Assembly: GCA_047618115.1 (NCBI GenBank) | Contig: JBLHKV010000001.1 | Span: forward strand, 1-64,000 | Direction of reading: 5' to 3' | Origin: CALJGI01 sp047618115 | GTDB taxonomy: Bacteria; Pseudomonadota; Gammaproteobacteria; Pseudomonadales; Halieaceae | DNA length: 64,000 bases | Shown here: positions 63,240-64,000 of the stretch, in pieces | Numbering within the stretch: the first letter of the stretch is position 1 | How the letters are laid out: every line of letters begins with the position of its first letter | The notes under the pieces: model-generated | The model's input: the letters and a program-made list of their open reading frames with translations, nothing else | Told to the model about the DNA's origin: nothing | Database searches by the model: none | Made by a program: the position numbers and the translations under genes

Positions 63240-64000
63240 TTATGTGTCTTCACTTTTATCGCCCAGCTTCTTAATATAGCGGTCGATACCTGCAAGGTAG
63301 TCCGGGTTGAGCATCAGCGCACTATTGGCCATGCGCTCCACTTGCCTGGCTTGGGCGAGGCCTACGTCGTGGGCGAGTTCGATAGCAATCTTGGCGGTAC
63401 CCATCTGCTCACTGTGTTGCTTGGCGAGGTGGCGACAGAACTCCATGGCTTCTTCTTCGAAAGTTTCGTCAGCATACACCTCGTGTACCAGACCCATCAC
63501 GTAGGCCCGATCTGCATCGGCAGGGAGATTCGCCATGATGAGATAACGACTCCAGTGCGTTCCAATAATACGTGCCAGGCGGCTAACTCCATTGGACGCA
63601 GGCAGAACCCCAAATTTGCCCTCGGGGAAGGCGTAGCTGGCACTCTTTGCAGCCAGACGAAAATCGCAGGACAGTGACAGTTCTAAACCACCGCCCACAC
63701 AGGGCCCCTGGTGAGCCACGACGATTGGCTTCTCTATGTGCTCCATCTCATCGTAAATCCGGTGCATCCCGTGCAGCCGCAGCCTGTGCTTTTCACGGAT
63801 AGCCCCACCACTTAGCGCAGGAGCTTCGGGCTCACCCGAGCGGTCGTGAAGATCCGCTCCAGTACAGAAATAACGACCCGTAGCCCGAATGAGCATAACC
63901 TTAAGCGTTGGAGTATCGCGCAACTTGTGCACAGCGTCCTCCAACAAGGCCATGGTTTGCCCACTGAGCGCATTGAGCTTGTCAGGACGATTCAGGGTGG
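63240..64000 (-). CDS. enoyl-CoA hydratase/isomerase family protein, 5' end cut by window edge
   Basis: The open frame continues past the first ATG (63953) to the right edge: the bases at 63954-63999 read TLNRPDKLNALSGQT, the typical N-terminal crotonase segment, so the true start lies outside. Oxyanion-hole segments are RYFCTGADL and GPCVGGGLELSLSCDFRLA; the usual catalytic loop reads FGVLPASNGVSRLARIIG, without a clear Glu. Over 250 residues are present. It leads the - strand operon within the window. Confidence 0.9.
   Translation of the reverse strand, partial: TLNRPDKLNALSGQTMALLEDAVHKLRDTPTLKVMLIRATGRYFCTGADLHDRSGEPEAPALSGGAIREKHRLRLHGMHRIYDEMEHIEKPIVVAHQGPCVGGGLELSLSCDFRLAAKSASYAFPEGKFGVLPASNGVSRLARIIGTHWSRYLIMANLPADADRAYVMGLVHEVYADETFEEEAMEFCRHLAKQHSEQMGTAKIAIELAHDVGLAQARQVERMANSALMLNPDYLAGIDRYIKKLGDKSEDT

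Noticed and set aside
1..64000. CRISPR arrays, tRNA or rRNA genes, transposases, integrases and phage genes
   Set aside because: Scanning by eye on both strands found no regular spaced repeats, no cloverleaf or rRNA-like stretches, and no protein with such motifs.

Overview
The window looks like part of a chromosomal catabolic island from an aerobic, probably marine, Gram-negative proteobacterium (a gammaproteobacterium of the Spongiibacteraceae/Halieaceae type is my guess; no rRNA or housekeeping gene is present to prove it). Evidence: one TonB-dependent outer-membrane receptor, lipoprotein signals, clear Shine-Dalgarno sequences, and dense operons rich in SDRs, acyl-CoA dehydrogenases, P450s and Rieske oxygenase. 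About 55 protein genes are supported. I see no tRNA, rRNA, transposase, CRISPR or phage gene.

Layout. 1-6.3 kb: AraC-type regulator (cut by the left edge), Rieske oxygenase with a small overlapping partner, divergent TetR regulator with a perfect inverted-repeat operator, LLM flavin oxidoreductase, a frameshifted TIM-barrel isomerase and a sulfotransferase. 6.5-15.8 kb: SDR, zinc alcohol dehydrogenase, type B carboxylesterase, HSD10-like SDR, then a + strand operon of CoA-transferase, small protein, acyl-CoA synthetase, small protein and P450. 16.3-22.7 kb: SDR, SnoaL-like protein, TonB receptor, P450, 2Fe-2S ferredoxin, TetR. 22.9-26.9 kb: two secreted or lipid-anchored alpha/beta hydrolases, one GC-rich and foreign-looking. 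27.0-36.1 kb: a - strand operon of thiolase, E2-type acyltransferase, sulfatase, epimerase, sulfotransferase and sulfatase. 36.2-40.9 kb: ferredoxin reductase, PQQ dehydrogenase, MFS transporter. 40.9-46.3 kb: SDR, OB-fold protein, thiolase-like protein, DUF2889, amidohydrolase, SDR. 46.4-54.5 kb: P450 remnant, DUF1214, isomerase, sulfotransferase, LLM, EthD-like, SDR, aldehyde dehydrogenase. 54.6-64 kb: - strand beta-oxidation-like operon with two acyl-CoA dehydrogenase pairs, two enoyl-CoA hydratases, a small EthD-like protein, an SdsA1-like metallo-sulfatase and a KstD-like flavoprotein; it runs off the right edge.

How it could work together (inference): a receptor imports a large hydrophobic, probably sulfated and/or esterified polycyclic compound (steroid, terpenoid or similar); sulfatases and esterases unmask it; P450s, Rieske oxygenase, SDRs and the KstD-like enzyme oxidise it; CoA-transferase and ligase activate side-chain or ring acids; heteromeric acyl-CoA dehydrogenases, hydratases, thiolase and a Cys-less thiolase/OB-fold retro-aldolase pair shorten them. 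Three sulfotransferases beside three sulfatase-type enzymes are the most puzzling element. Short palindromes shared between distant promoters suggest that the scattered operons form common regulons.
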